Shown piece after piece: positions 17,126-25,115 of a DNA stretch of 64,000 nucleotides; the stretch's first letter is position 1; every line of letters starts with the position of its first letter. Source of the DNA: Massilia arenae (GTDB lineage: Bacteria > Pseudomonadota > Gammaproteobacteria > Burkholderiales > Burkholderiaceae_D); NCBI RefSeq assembly GCF_008014745.1, contig NZ_VPFD01000004.1, forward strand, positions 62,001 through 126,000, in the 5' to 3' direction. The notes beneath the pieces are model-generated. The model ran no database searches and was not told where the DNA came from. It saw nothing but the letters and a program-made list of their open reading frames with translations. Position numbers and translations under genes: made by a program.

Positions 17126-19582
17126 GTGCAGCACTTGACCCGCCGCCCGCCATGGCGGGCGCTGCGCTCGTCCTGCCTGCTCGCCCTGTGCCTGACGCCG
17201 ATCGCCGCCGCGGTGGCCCAGGTTGTTTCCACGCCTGCATCCACGTCGGCATCCATGCCGGCAGCGGCGGTGGCCGACCAGGCGGTCGAACTCTTCCTCG
17301 AGACCAGCATCGACGGCCAGCCGACCGGCCAGATCGTTTCCGTCATTCAGCTGGGGTCCACCTTGCGCATGACGGTCGAGTCCCTGCGCGAGCTGGGCCT
17401 GGACCCGGCCCGCTTCGGCGTGGCCGGGCGCAGCGATTTTTCGCTGGACGAGGTGCGCGGCATGCGCTGGGCCTACGACCCCGCCCGGCAAGCCCTGGCC
17501 CTGACCCTGACCGACGCCCTGCGCGAGCAGCGCGTGCTGAGCGCACGCACGGTACGCCAGGCCGGACCGGCCCAGGCCAGCCGCGGCATGCTCCTCAACT
17601 ACAATCTGTTCGGCCAGAGCAGCTCGCGCTCGCTGGCCGGCACCCTCGACCTGCGCTATTTCGACCGTCATGGTTCGCTCAATAGCACCGGCGCCGCCAT
17701 ATTGCGCGGAGAAGGGCGGGGGTATATCCGCTACGACACGAGCTGGGTGCGCTCGTCGCAAGACCGTCTGTCGACCTGGCAGGTGGGCGACACCGTCGCC
17801 CCGGCGCTCAGCTGGACCCGCGCCATGCGCCTGGGCGGCATCGAATGGCGCCGCAATTTCGAATTGCGGCCCGATCTCGTGACCTATCCGGTGGCCTCGG
17901 TCGCCGGCTCGGCCGTGGTGCCCAGCAGCGTCGACCTGTACGTCAACGGCGTGCGCCAGTTCAGCGCCGCCGTGCCCACCGGCCCGTTCGTGGTCGACCA
18001 GGTGACGGGCCTGAACGGCGCCGGCCAGGCCACCGTGGTCACCCGCGACGCCCTCGGGCGCGAAGTGGCCACCACCTTGCCGCTGTACGTCGACACCCGC
18101 CTGCTGGCGCGCGGCCTGAGCGATTTCGCGGTCTCGGTCGGCGCGCTGCGGCGCGACTACGGCCTGCACTCCTTCAGCTACGGCAACGCGGCGGCGCTCG
18201 CGTCCTGGCGCCACGGCTGGAGCGATACCATGACGCTCGAGGGGCATGCCGAGGCGGGCAGCGGCCTGGTGCTGGCCGGCGCCGGCGTGCTCAAGCGCAT
18301 CCCGAACGCGGGCGTGTTCAGCGCCGCGCTGGCCGCGAGCAGCGGCCGCCATCGCGGCGGCCAGGCCAGCCTCGGCTATCAATACGTGTCGCCGCGCTTC
18401 GCCTTCGACGTGCAGTCGGTGCGCGCCAGCCGCAACTACGGCGACCTGGGCGTGCTCGAAGGCGTGCCGGTGCCGCGCGCCACCGACCGCGCCACGCTGA
18501 GCACTTCGTACCGCGGCAATGGCCTGAGCGTGAGCCTGATCCAGCTGCGCCTGCCGCCCGAGAACGGCCTGGGCCTGGCGCCCGACCCGCTGGGCCCCGG
18601 CGCCGGCGGCGGCACCCCGATCGGCCCGGTCGAAGAGACGCCGGGCGTCACGCGCAACCTGTCGCTGGCCTGGTCGCGCAGCGTGGGGCTGCGCGGCAAC
18701 CTGAGCGTCAGTGCGTTCCAGGACCTCAAGCGCAGCGCCGAGCGCGGCATCACGTTCACGTTCAGCATGGCCTTCGATTCGCGCATCGCGTTCAATACCA
18801 ACGCCGGCCGCCAGCGCGGCGACACGGCGGCCTCGATGTCGCTCGGCCGCGCGCCGGACTTCGAGGGCGGCCTGGGCTGGGGGCTGCAGTCCGGCATGGC
18901 CGGCGCCCAGCGCTACCACCAGGCGCAAGTCCAGTATCTCGGCTCGCACGGCCGCGCCGCCATCTCCACGCAACACGTGAATGGCGGCAGCAATACCAGC
19001 CTGGACTTCAGCGGCGCCCTGGTGGCGATGGATGGCACCGTGGTCGCCGCGCGCCAGGTCGGCAACGGCTTTGCGCTGGTCTCGACCGGCGCGCCGGACC
19101 TGCCGGTGTTGCATGACAATCGCGTGATCGGCCGCACCGACAGCAAGGGACGCCTCTTGGTGCCGGACCTGCAACCGTACGCCGCCAACCGGATCGCGAT
19201 CGATCCGTCGTCGCTGCCGCCCGATACCCGCATCGCCGGCAGCAGCCAGGACGTGGTGCCGCGCGAATACGCCGGCGTGGTGGCGCGCTTCGAGATCGAA
19301 CGCTATGCGGCCGCGACCCTGATGGTGCTCAGGCCGGACGGCACGCCGCCCGAGGTCGGCACCCCCGCTCGGCTCGACGGCGCCGGGCCCCGCGCCGAGG
19401 CCGGCGCGGTCGTGGGTTACGATGGCGTGCTGTTCGTGGAAGGATTGCGGGCGCACAACCGGGTAACGGTCGGGACCGGTGCGGAAGCCTGCGAGGTGCG
19501 CTTCGACTACAAGCCGGTGGCGGGCGAACTGCCGACCATCGGACCGCTGGTATGCCAGCCCGTGCAAGGAAAACAACCATGA
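17126..19582 (+). CDS. Outer-membrane usher of archaic chaperone-usher pilus
   Basis: 818 residues with a GTG start; the first 32 residues form a signal peptide (ending AAAVAQ). The mature part has the usher order: an N-terminal chaperone-binding domain (about 45-150, with VELFLETSIDGQPTGQI), a 24-strand beta-barrel with plug (for example GRGYIRYDTSWVRSSQDRLS, and FELRPDLVTYPVASVAGSAV in the region before the plug), and C-terminal domains (VIGRTDSKGRLLVPDLQPY). It forms the secretion pore and assembly platform. It lacks the disulfide-rich end typical of classical Fim/Pap ushers, in line with the archaic class. Its stop overlaps the next start (ATGA). Confidence 0.92.
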   Translation: MQHLTRRPPWRALRSSCLLALCLTPIAAAVAQVVSTPASTSASMPAAAVADQAVELFLETSIDGQPTGQIVSVIQLGSTLRMTVESLRELGLDPARFGVAGRSDFSLDEVRGMRWAYDPARQALALTLTDALREQRVLSARTVRQAGPAQASRGMLLNYNLFGQSSSRSLAGTLDLRYFDRHGSLNSTGAAILRGEGRGYIRYDTSWVRSSQDRLSTWQVGDTVAPALSWTRAMRLGGIEWRRNFELRPDLVTYPVASVAGSAVVPSSVDLYVNGVRQFSAAVPTGPFVVDQVTGLNGAGQATVVTRDALGREVATTLPLYVDTRLLARGLSDFAVSVGALRRDYGLHSFSYGNAAALASWRHGWSDTMTLEGHAEAGSGLVLAGAGVLKRIPNAGVFSAALAASSGRHRGGQASLGYQYVSPRFAFDVQSVRASRNYGDLGVLEGVPVPRATDRATLSTSYRGNGLSVSLIQLRLPPENGLGLAPDPLGPGAGGGTPIGPVEETPGVTRNLSLAWSRSVGLRGNLSVSAFQDLKRSAERGITFTFSMAFDSRIAFNTNAGRQRGDTAASMSLGRAPDFEGGLGWGLQSGMAGAQRYHQAQVQYLGSHGRAAISTQHVNGGSNTSLDFSGALVAMDGTVVAARQVGNGFALVSTGAPDLPVLHDNRVIGRTDSKGRLLVPDLQPYAANRIAIDPSSLPPDTRIAGSSQDVVPREYAGVVARFEIERYAAATLMVLRPDGTPPEVGTPARLDGAGPRAEAGAVVGYDGVLFVEGLRAHNRVTVGTGAEACEVRFDYKPVAGELPTIGPLVCQPVQGKQP

Positions 19583-20592
19583 TGAAGATGACGACCATGA
19601 ACGTCCGGCTGCTGCGGGCCCTGCTTGCAGCGGCGCTGCTGTGGCTGCTCGCCATTCCCGGCGCGCGCGCCGACACCTGTGCCGTCACCATGACCGACAT
19701 CGACTTCGGCGTGGTCAGCCCGATCGCCAACACCGACTACACGGCGACCGGCACCCTGAACGTGACCTGCTACTGGACCCTGCTGCTGGGCCAGTCGGCG
19801 CTGCTGCTGCCGGCCGCCAACGTCTGCGTCAACCTGGGTCCGGGCAGCGGCGGCGGCACCGGCGATCCACGCTACCTGATGAGCGGTTCGCGGCGCCTCG
19901 GCTTCAACCTGTATGCCGACCCGTCGGCCACCTCGGCCTGGCTGTGGGGCGGCAACACCAGCACCATCGGCGCCAAGCCGATCTCCGGCACCCTGGTCGG
20001 CCTGCTGTCGCTGGGCGGGGTGACGCAGAGCGTCACGATCTATGGCCGCATACCGGCTGCCAGCCTGTCCGGCGTCGGCACCTCGGGCAATACCGACACC
20101 CTGTACACGGCCAATTTCGCCGGCCATGGCACCTTGCAGTACTCGTTTGGACTCGGCAAGTCGTGCACCGCCGGCGTCACCGAGTCGTTCGCCTTCCAGG
20201 CGCGCGCCACCGTGACCAATAACTGCCTGATCAGCGCCAGCAACCTGGTGTTCGGCTCGGGCAGCCCCTTGAGCGAACGGCGCGCCAGCGCGCCGCTGAG
20301 CGTGACCTGCACCGCCAACAGCAGCTACCAGGTCTCGATGAACGGCGGCCTGTCCGGCAACCCGGCGGCGCGCACCATGAAGAACAGCCTGACCGGCGAA
20401 ACCCTGGGCTACCGGATCTCGTCCACGCCGGACGGCGCGATCTGGGGCGACGGCACTGGCGGCACCGTGGTGTACACCGGCACCGGGAACGGCGGCACGC
20501 AGAGCGTCATGATGCATGGCCTGGTGCCGCGCCAGCGCGCGCCGACGCCGGGCAACTACCGCGATACGATCACGGTGCAGCTGACGTTCTAA
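19579..20592 (+). CDS. Two-domain SCPU protein, probable pilus tip adhesin
   Basis: 337 residues. A signal peptide of about 35 residues ends in GARAD. Two SCPU domains follow: one from about 36 to 180 (DTCAVTMTDIDFGVVSPI, with FNLYADPSATSAWLWGG) and one from about 205 to 337 (NNCLISASNLVFGSGSPLSE, then LSVTCTANSSYQVSMNGG, ending ITVQLTF). In Csu pili the two-domain subunit encoded after the usher is the tip adhesin, whose N-terminal domain binds hydrophobic surfaces. That role is inferred here from size and position. The ATG overlaps the usher stop and follows AAGGA. Confidence 0.87.
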   Translation: MMKMTTMNVRLLRALLAAALLWLLAIPGARADTCAVTMTDIDFGVVSPIANTDYTATGTLNVTCYWTLLLGQSALLLPAANVCVNLGPGSGGGTGDPRYLMSGSRRLGFNLYADPSATSAWLWGGNTSTIGAKPISGTLVGLLSLGGVTQSVTIYGRIPAASLSGVGTSGNTDTLYTANFAGHGTLQYSFGLGKSCTAGVTESFAFQARATVTNNCLISASNLVFGSGSPLSERRASAPLSVTCTANSSYQVSMNGGLSGNPAARTMKNSLTGETLGYRISSTPDGAIWGDGTGGTVVYTGTGNGGTQSVMMHGLVPRQRAPTPGNYRDTITVQLTF

Positions 20593-20619
20593 AAAAAATC
20601 CCCGCTCGGTGGCGGGGAT
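20591..20619 (-). terminator. Intrinsic terminator of the leftward ABC transporter operon
   Basis: ATCCCCGC (20598-20605) pairs with GCGGGGAT (20612-20619) across a six-base loop. Read leftward, the stem is followed by eight T. On the plus strand no T run follows, so it should stop the leftward transcript but only weakly stop the pilus transcript. Confidence 0.85.
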
Positions 20620-20630
20620 CGCAGGGCCGG

Positions 20631-21398
20631 TCAGCGCAGCGGATCGGACGGCACCGAATGCAGCCAGCGCGCGTGCACGAAGCGCGCCGCGTAGTCGAGC
20701 GCATAGCCGAGCAGGCCGATCAGGATGATCGCGGCCGTCAGTTCCGAATACGCCAGGCGGTCGCGCGTATCGAGGATGAAGTAACCGAGGCCGGCGGACA
20801 CGCCCAGCATCTCGGCCGGCACCAGCACGATCCAGATGATGCCGATCGCCAGGCGCACGCCGGTCAGGATCTGCGCGGTGATCCCTGGCAGCACCAGGCG
20901 CCAGATCACTTCCCATTTGGTGGCCGACAGCGAGCGCGCCAGCAGCATCCAGTTGGGGTCGAGCTGGGCCACGCCGGCGGCGGTGCTGAGCATCAGCGGC
21001 CACACGGCGGCAAAGGCCAGCAAGAAGTAGACCGGTGCGTCGCCGACGCCCAGCACCATCACCGCCAGCGGCATCCACGACAGCGGCGAGACCATGCGCA
21101 GCAGCTGGAACAGCGGCGTGCTGGCCTGGCTGAAGGCCTTCGACATGCCGACCAGGATCCCGAGCGGCACGCCGAACAGGATCGCGAAGCCCAGGCCCAC
21201 GGCCACGCGCTTCAGGCTGGTGACCACGTGCAGCCAGATGTCCGGTCCCAGCACCATCACGTGCAAGGCCTTGAAGGTCTCGACTGGCGCGAACATCGTC
21301 GCGATCGGCGTGGTCTCCTCGAGTCCCTTGACGCCCCAGGACCACAGCAGCAGCGCGATCGCAAAGCCGGCGACCGGCCACAAGAAACGTCCCAGCAT
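20631..21398 (-). CDS. ABC transporter permease, NitT/TauT (SsuC/TauC) family
   Basis: 255 residues with about six membrane helices. The conserved cytoplasmic EAA-type loop is near residues 130-160 (WPLMLSTAAGVAQLDPNWML, then ARSLSATKWEVIWRLVLPG). An early GVPLGILVGMSKAF segment is characteristic of permeases for nitrate, taurine, sulfonates, cyanate or thiamine precursors. It forms the inner-membrane channel for the binding protein and ATPase encoded just upstream. It is the last gene of a five-gene leftward operon and is followed by an intrinsic terminator. The cargo cannot be assigned. Confidence 0.9.
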   Translation of the reverse strand: MLGRFLWPVAGFAIALLLWSWGVKGLEETTPIATMFAPVETFKALHVMVLGPDIWLHVVTSLKRVAVGLGFAILFGVPLGILVGMSKAFSQASTPLFQLLRMVSPLSWMPLAVMVLGVGDAPVYFLLAFAAVWPLMLSTAAGVAQLDPNWMLLARSLSATKWEVIWRLVLPGITAQILTGVRLAIGIIWIVLVPAEMLGVSAGLGYFILDTRDRLAYSELTAAIILIGLLGYALDYAARFVHARWLHSVPSDPLR

Positions 21399-21400
21399 CG

Positions 21401-22627
21401 TCAGACCGCGATCGCTTCAAGGCGCAGGAGGTTGGCCGGCAATCCGAACTTGGCCGGGCCGCCCACTGCCTGGATCGATTTACGCACGAAGCGGTCGTCG
21501 ACCAGGTCGCGCGCCACGAACTTCGGATCGAGCTTGGCCAGGAAGCTGATGTCGCCTTCGACCTTGGTCTGGCCGATGGCGCGCACCAGTTCCTCGGTGT
21601 ACGAGGCGAAGGGGAACGGCTGGAAGTCGATGCGGCGCTGGTTCCACGCCGGGTGGGCCACGATGCGGCGCTTTTCGTAGTCCGAATAATCGGTGGTGGC
21701 CAGCACCTTGGTCAGCGCCTGCAGATTGTGCGGGGTGTACTTGTTGGGGCCGGTCGCGGCCAGCAGCTTGGCCGTTTCCACCTGGTTCGAACGCGACCAC
21801 AGCTGGGCGTTGACGATGGCATTGGTCACGCGCTGCGACCACTCCGGCTTGTCGTTCAGGTCGCGCTCGGCCAGGAAGGTCACGCAGCAGGCGTGGTTTT
21901 TCCAGACGTCGCCCGAGAAGCGCAGCACCTTGCCGATCTTCGCATTCTCGGCCGCCGCATTGAACGGCTCGGCCACGATGTAGCCGGCGATCGACTTGGT
22001 CGCCAGCGCCGACACCATCTCGGACGGCGCCAGCACAATCAGGTTAACCTCGTTAGGCTTGAGCGCGGCGCCGCGTGCGCGGGTGACCACGCTCAGCTTG
22101 TTCGCGGTCAGGATCTTTTGCAGCAGGATGTTGTGGATCGAGTACCAGAACGGGATCGCGACCGTCTTGCCGCCCAGCTCAAGCACCGAATTGATCTCGT
22201 TCTGCACCGTCAGCGCTGAACCGTTGACGTGGTTCCAGGCCACCACCTTGGCCGGGAATTTCGAACCGTAGCGCACCCACAGGGTCGCCGGCGACAGCAG
22301 GTGGATCACGTTGACCTGGCCGGCCACGAAGGCCTCGATGATCTGGGCCCAGCTGCGGAACAGGCGCGGCGTCTCGACCTTCAGGCCCTGCTGCTCGAAC
22401 AGCTTGCGGCCGTGCGCCACCAGCAGTGGCGCGGCGTCGGTGATCGGCAGGTAGCCGATCTTGACCGGCTGGTCGTCGCCCTTGAAGTTCTGCGCCGCGG
22501 CGTCGCCCGCGAACAGCAGCGGCGACGCCGCGGCGGCGCCGGTCAGGGCCGACATGCGCAGGAAGTCGCGCCGGGTCATGCCGCAATCGCAGTCGGAAGA
22601 AGCGCAGATGTGGATCGAGTCGTTCAT
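21401..22627 (-). CDS. ABC transporter substrate-binding protein, NrtA/SsuA-like, Tat-exported
   Basis: 408 residues. The N-terminus is odd: a stretch with three cysteines (HICASSDCDCG) precedes a Tat motif TRRDFLRMSALTGAAAASPL. The body is a type-II periplasmic binding fold starting VKIGYLPITDAAPLLVAHGR, like NrtA/CmpA and SsuA. The AGYIVAEPFNAAAENAKIG segment and the HACCVTFLAERDL segment line the ligand cleft in such proteins. AAGGAAAA precedes the ATG at 22627; an internal ATG right before the Tat motif (22579) lacks a ribosome site. Ligands in the family include nitrate, bicarbonate and sulfonates; none can be chosen here. It ends two bases before the permease start. Confidence 0.87.
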   Translation of the reverse strand: MNDSIHICASSDCDCGMTRRDFLRMSALTGAAAASPLLFAGDAAAQNFKGDDQPVKIGYLPITDAAPLLVAHGRKLFEQQGLKVETPRLFRSWAQIIEAFVAGQVNVIHLLSPATLWVRYGSKFPAKVVAWNHVNGSALTVQNEINSVLELGGKTVAIPFWYSIHNILLQKILTANKLSVVTRARGAALKPNEVNLIVLAPSEMVSALATKSIAGYIVAEPFNAAAENAKIGKVLRFSGDVWKNHACCVTFLAERDLNDKPEWSQRVTNAIVNAQLWSRSNQVETAKLLAATGPNKYTPHNLQALTKVLATTDYSDYEKRRIVAHPAWNQRRIDFQPFPFASYTEELVRAIGQTKVEGDISFLAKLDPKFVARDLVDDRFVRKSIQAVGGPAKFGLPANLLRLEAIAV

Positions 22628-22668
22628 GGGTTTTCCTTTTATTTATTGTGCTTGCGTGGTTCGAAACG

Positions 22669-23451
22669 TCAGGCGCCTTCGCGCAGCGCCTTGATGATGT
22701 CCAGGCGCAGCCCGGCCACGCCCTCGGCGTATTCGTGGCGTGGCCGCGGCAGGTCGACCTTCCATTCGCGGACGATTTTGCCTGGCTGGCCGGGCTGGAC
22801 CGCCATCAGCAAAATGCGGTCGGCGACCAGGATCGCTTCGTCGATATCGTGGGTCACCAGCAACACGGCGGTATGCCAGCGGTGCACCAGGTCGACCAGC
22901 AGGGTCTGCATCTCGGCGCGCGTGATCGCGTCCAGCGCCGAGAACGGCTCGTCGGCGAACAATAGCTCGGGCTGGCGCGCCAGGGCGCGCGCCAGCGCGA
23001 CGCGCTGGGCCTGGCCGCCGGACAGCTGGGCCGGATAGGCATGCGCGCGCGCCGCCAGGCCGACCGCCTCGATGGCCTCGACCACCCGCTGCTTGCGCGC
23101 GTCGCGTGCGATCGCCGGCTGGCGCGCGAAATCCAGGCCGAAGCCGACATTGCCTTCGACGTTCAGCCAGGGCAGCAGGCTCGGTTGCTGGAACACCAGC
23201 GCCGCGCGCGGGTGTGGTTCAAGCAGCGGCTCGCCCAGGAAGCTGACGTTGCCGCTTTGGGCCGGGGAGAGGCCGGCCAGGCCGCGCAGCAGGGTCGATT
23301 TGCCGCAGCCGCTGCCGCCCAGCAGGCAGACGATCTCGCGCTTGTCGATGGTGAGTGAAATATCGTCGACCACGGTCTTGCCGCCGTAGCCGATGCGCAG
23401 GCCGGAGGCCGACAGCGCGGTTGCGCCTTGTTCGAGCACTGGCGCCGTCAT
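22669..23451 (-). CDS. ABC transporter ATP-binding protein, NitT/TauT family
   Basis: 260 residues. Walker A is GGSGCGKST, the Q-loop is ALVFQQPSLLPWL, the signature is LSGGQAQRVALARA, Walker B is ELLFADEPFSALD and the switch His is in THDIDEA. It powers uptake by the permease at 20631. The ATG at 23451 overlaps the stop of the upstream gene (ATGA), so it is translationally coupled to the acyl-CoA-dehydrogenase-like enzyme, tying uptake to that enzyme. Confidence 0.92.
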   Translation of the reverse strand: MTAPVLEQGATALSASGLRIGYGGKTVVDDISLTIDKREIVCLLGGSGCGKSTLLRGLAGLSPAQSGNVSFLGEPLLEPHPRAALVFQQPSLLPWLNVEGNVGFGLDFARQPAIARDARKQRVVEAIEAVGLAARAHAYPAQLSGGQAQRVALARALARQPELLFADEPFSALDAITRAEMQTLLVDLVHRWHTAVLLVTHDIDEAILVADRILLMAVQPGQPGKIVREWKVDLPRPRHEYAEGVAGLRLDIIKALREGA

Positions 23452-24530
23452 GCCGCGGCGTGCTTCGCAAGTTCGACCTGCAGCTGGGTCAGGCTCGGGG
23501 TGACGATCGGGATGAAGGCCGATTCGCGCCAGCGGCGCGCGAAGCTGCGGTCGCGGTCGACCAGGTAGGCGCGGCCGCCGCTGGCCTGCAATTCGAGCAT
23601 CACGGCTTGCTGGACGGATTCGGCCAGCGCGATGCGCAGCCGGAACATCGGCGCCGCGGCGGTCTTGAAGCGGCCATCGGCCACGCCATCCTTGAGCTGC
23701 GTCACCAGGTCTTCGAGCGCGACCTGCTGGGCCACGATACGTTCGAGCAGTGGGCCGCGCATGGCGGTCGACAGCGCATGCGCCGCGCGCAGGCTGGCGC
23801 GCGCCAGACCGATCGACAGGCCGCACTGCAGGCCCAGGAAGGACGGACGCACGCCCGGCAGCCAGGCGCGCGCGTTCGGATGCAGCACTTCGCCTTCGCC
23901 GATCTGCACGCCCTCGATCTTGACGGCGGCGGTATTGCTGCCGCGCAGGGCCATCAGTTCGAGGTCGGGGCTGCGCGTGACGCCGGCGCTGTCGCTGATG
24001 AAGGCGACCACCGCGGGCGGCAGGTCGCCGGCGGAATTGACGGCGGCGGCGGCGATGAAGCCTTCCTTGCGCAGGTTGGTGATCCAGGCCAGCGAACCGT
24101 CGAGCTGCCAGCCGGCGTCGTTCGGGGTGGCCGTGATCTGCAACGACTCGATCCCGGACAGGAATTTCATCGCGTTCGACAGGCCGGTGGCGCCGGCGAA
24201 TTCACCGCGCATCAGGGGGCCGATCCAGCGCGCGCGCATGGCCTCGTTCGGGCTTTGCAGCAGGTATTCGATGAAGGTGCGCTGGCCCCAGAACACGAAG
24301 GCGGCGGTGACCGAATGCTCGGCCACGGCGGCGATGGCGTCGATCGCGTCGATCGTGGCGCCGCCGCTGCCGCCCAGGTCTTGCGGTACGCCGACGGCGA
24401 ACAGGCCGGCGCCGGCCAGGCGCGGCACGACTTCGCTCGCCAGCGCGGGCGTGCTGTCCAGTTCATCCGCATTGGCCTGCAGCCACTCGGCCAGGGCTGG
24501 CGGCAGCGTCGTTTGTTCGCCGTTCGCCAT
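23448..24530 (-). CDS. Acyl-CoA dehydrogenase-fold flavoprotein, possible flavin-dependent monooxygenase
   Basis: 360 residues. The protein has the N-terminal helical domain (VPRLAGAGLFAVGVPQDLGG), a central beta domain (FAGATGLSNAMKFLSG, then WQLDGSLAWITNLRKEGFI) and a C-terminal four-helix domain of the acyl-CoA dehydrogenase superfamily. I do not see the catalytic Glu segment of true fatty acyl-CoA dehydrogenases. Together with the coupling to an ABC importer, this favours the DszC/SfnB-like branch, which oxidises small sulfur or nitrogen compounds with reduced flavin; this is an inference. The ATG at 24530 shares its A with the stop of the preceding gene (TGATG). No flavin reductase is adjacent. 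Confidence 0.8.
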   Translation of the reverse strand: MANGEQTTLPPALAEWLQANADELDSTPALASEVVPRLAGAGLFAVGVPQDLGGSGGATIDAIDAIAAVAEHSVTAAFVFWGQRTFIEYLLQSPNEAMRARWIGPLMRGEFAGATGLSNAMKFLSGIESLQITATPNDAGWQLDGSLAWITNLRKEGFIAAAAVNSAGDLPPAVVAFISDSAGVTRSPDLELMALRGSNTAAVKIEGVQIGEGEVLHPNARAWLPGVRPSFLGLQCGLSIGLARASLRAAHALSTAMRGPLLERIVAQQVALEDLVTQLKDGVADGRFKTAAAPMFRLRIALAESVQQAVMLELQASGGRAYLVDRDRSFARRWRESAFIPIVTPSLTQLQVELAKHAAA

Positions 24531-25084
24531 CAGATGGCTCCGCTGGCGAAGGGTTGCAGCTGCGGGTTGATCGCGCTGCCGGCCAGGGTGTTGGCGAAGT
24601 TGCACAGGGTGGCCAGGCTGATGCCCAGCACGACTTCCAGCGCCTGCTGGTCGTTGTAGCCGGCGGCCTTGAAGGCGGCCAGCGCGTCGTCGCTCACGCC
24701 GCCGCGGGTGGCGATGACGGCTTCCGAGAACTGGCGCACGGCGTCGAGTTTCGCATCGCCGGTATCCTGGCCTTGCTGCATCGCGCGCACGGTCTCGACC
24801 GGCAGCTGGGCCTTCTTGAGGGCGATGGCGGTGTGGCCGGCGATGCAGAAGTCGCAGCCGTGGATGCGGGCGGCGGTGATCTGCACGACTTCGCGTTCCG
24901 GCAGGGTGAGGCTGGTCTCGGCATTGATGCCCGACACCGTCATATAGGTCTGCAGCGCCTGCGGCGAATTGGCCAGCACGCCGATCAGGTTCGGCAGGAA
25001 GCCGTTGTTGGCGACGGCCTTGTCCACGAAAGGACGGCTGCCTTCAGGCGCGGTTTCTTGGGTATGCAGGGTCAGGCGGGACAT
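24530..25084 (-). CDS. Carboxymuconolactone decarboxylase family (AhpD-like) protein
   Basis: 184 residues. The AhpD core is clear: LPEREVVQITAARIHGCDFC followed by IAGHTA, giving the CxxC pair and the nearby His of the alkylhydroperoxidase active site. Proteins of this kind are small all-helical cytosolic disulfide reductases or peroxidases. It is the first gene of the leftward operon leading into the acyl-CoA-dehydrogenase-like enzyme and ABC importer, and may protect that flavoprotein step from peroxide. AGAGAG precedes the ATG. The AraC regulator gene ends 31 bases upstream on the same strand. Confidence 0.88.
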   Translation of the reverse strand: MSRLTLHTQETAPEGSRPFVDKAVANNGFLPNLIGVLANSPQALQTYMTVSGINAETSLTLPEREVVQITAARIHGCDFCIAGHTAIALKKAQLPVETVRAMQQGQDTGDAKLDAVRQFSEAVIATRGGVSDDALAAFKAAGYNDQQALEVVLGISLATLCNFANTLAGSAINPQLQPFASGAI

Positions 25085-25115
25085 GGCGGATCTCTCTATT
25101 AAAGCGTTGGGTCCG

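Noticed and set aside
15809..19576. Very long open frame on the minus strand across the pilus operon (over 1200 codons)
   Set aside because: It is antisense to four convincing genes, has no recognisable domain, and its Ala/Arg/Gly/His-rich composition is what high-GC codon usage gives on the opposite strand.
23452..23826. N-terminal extension of about 125 codons on the ABC ATPase
   Set aside because: It lies inside the acyl-CoA-dehydrogenase-like gene in another frame; the ATPase start with ATGA coupling at 23451 fits the family.
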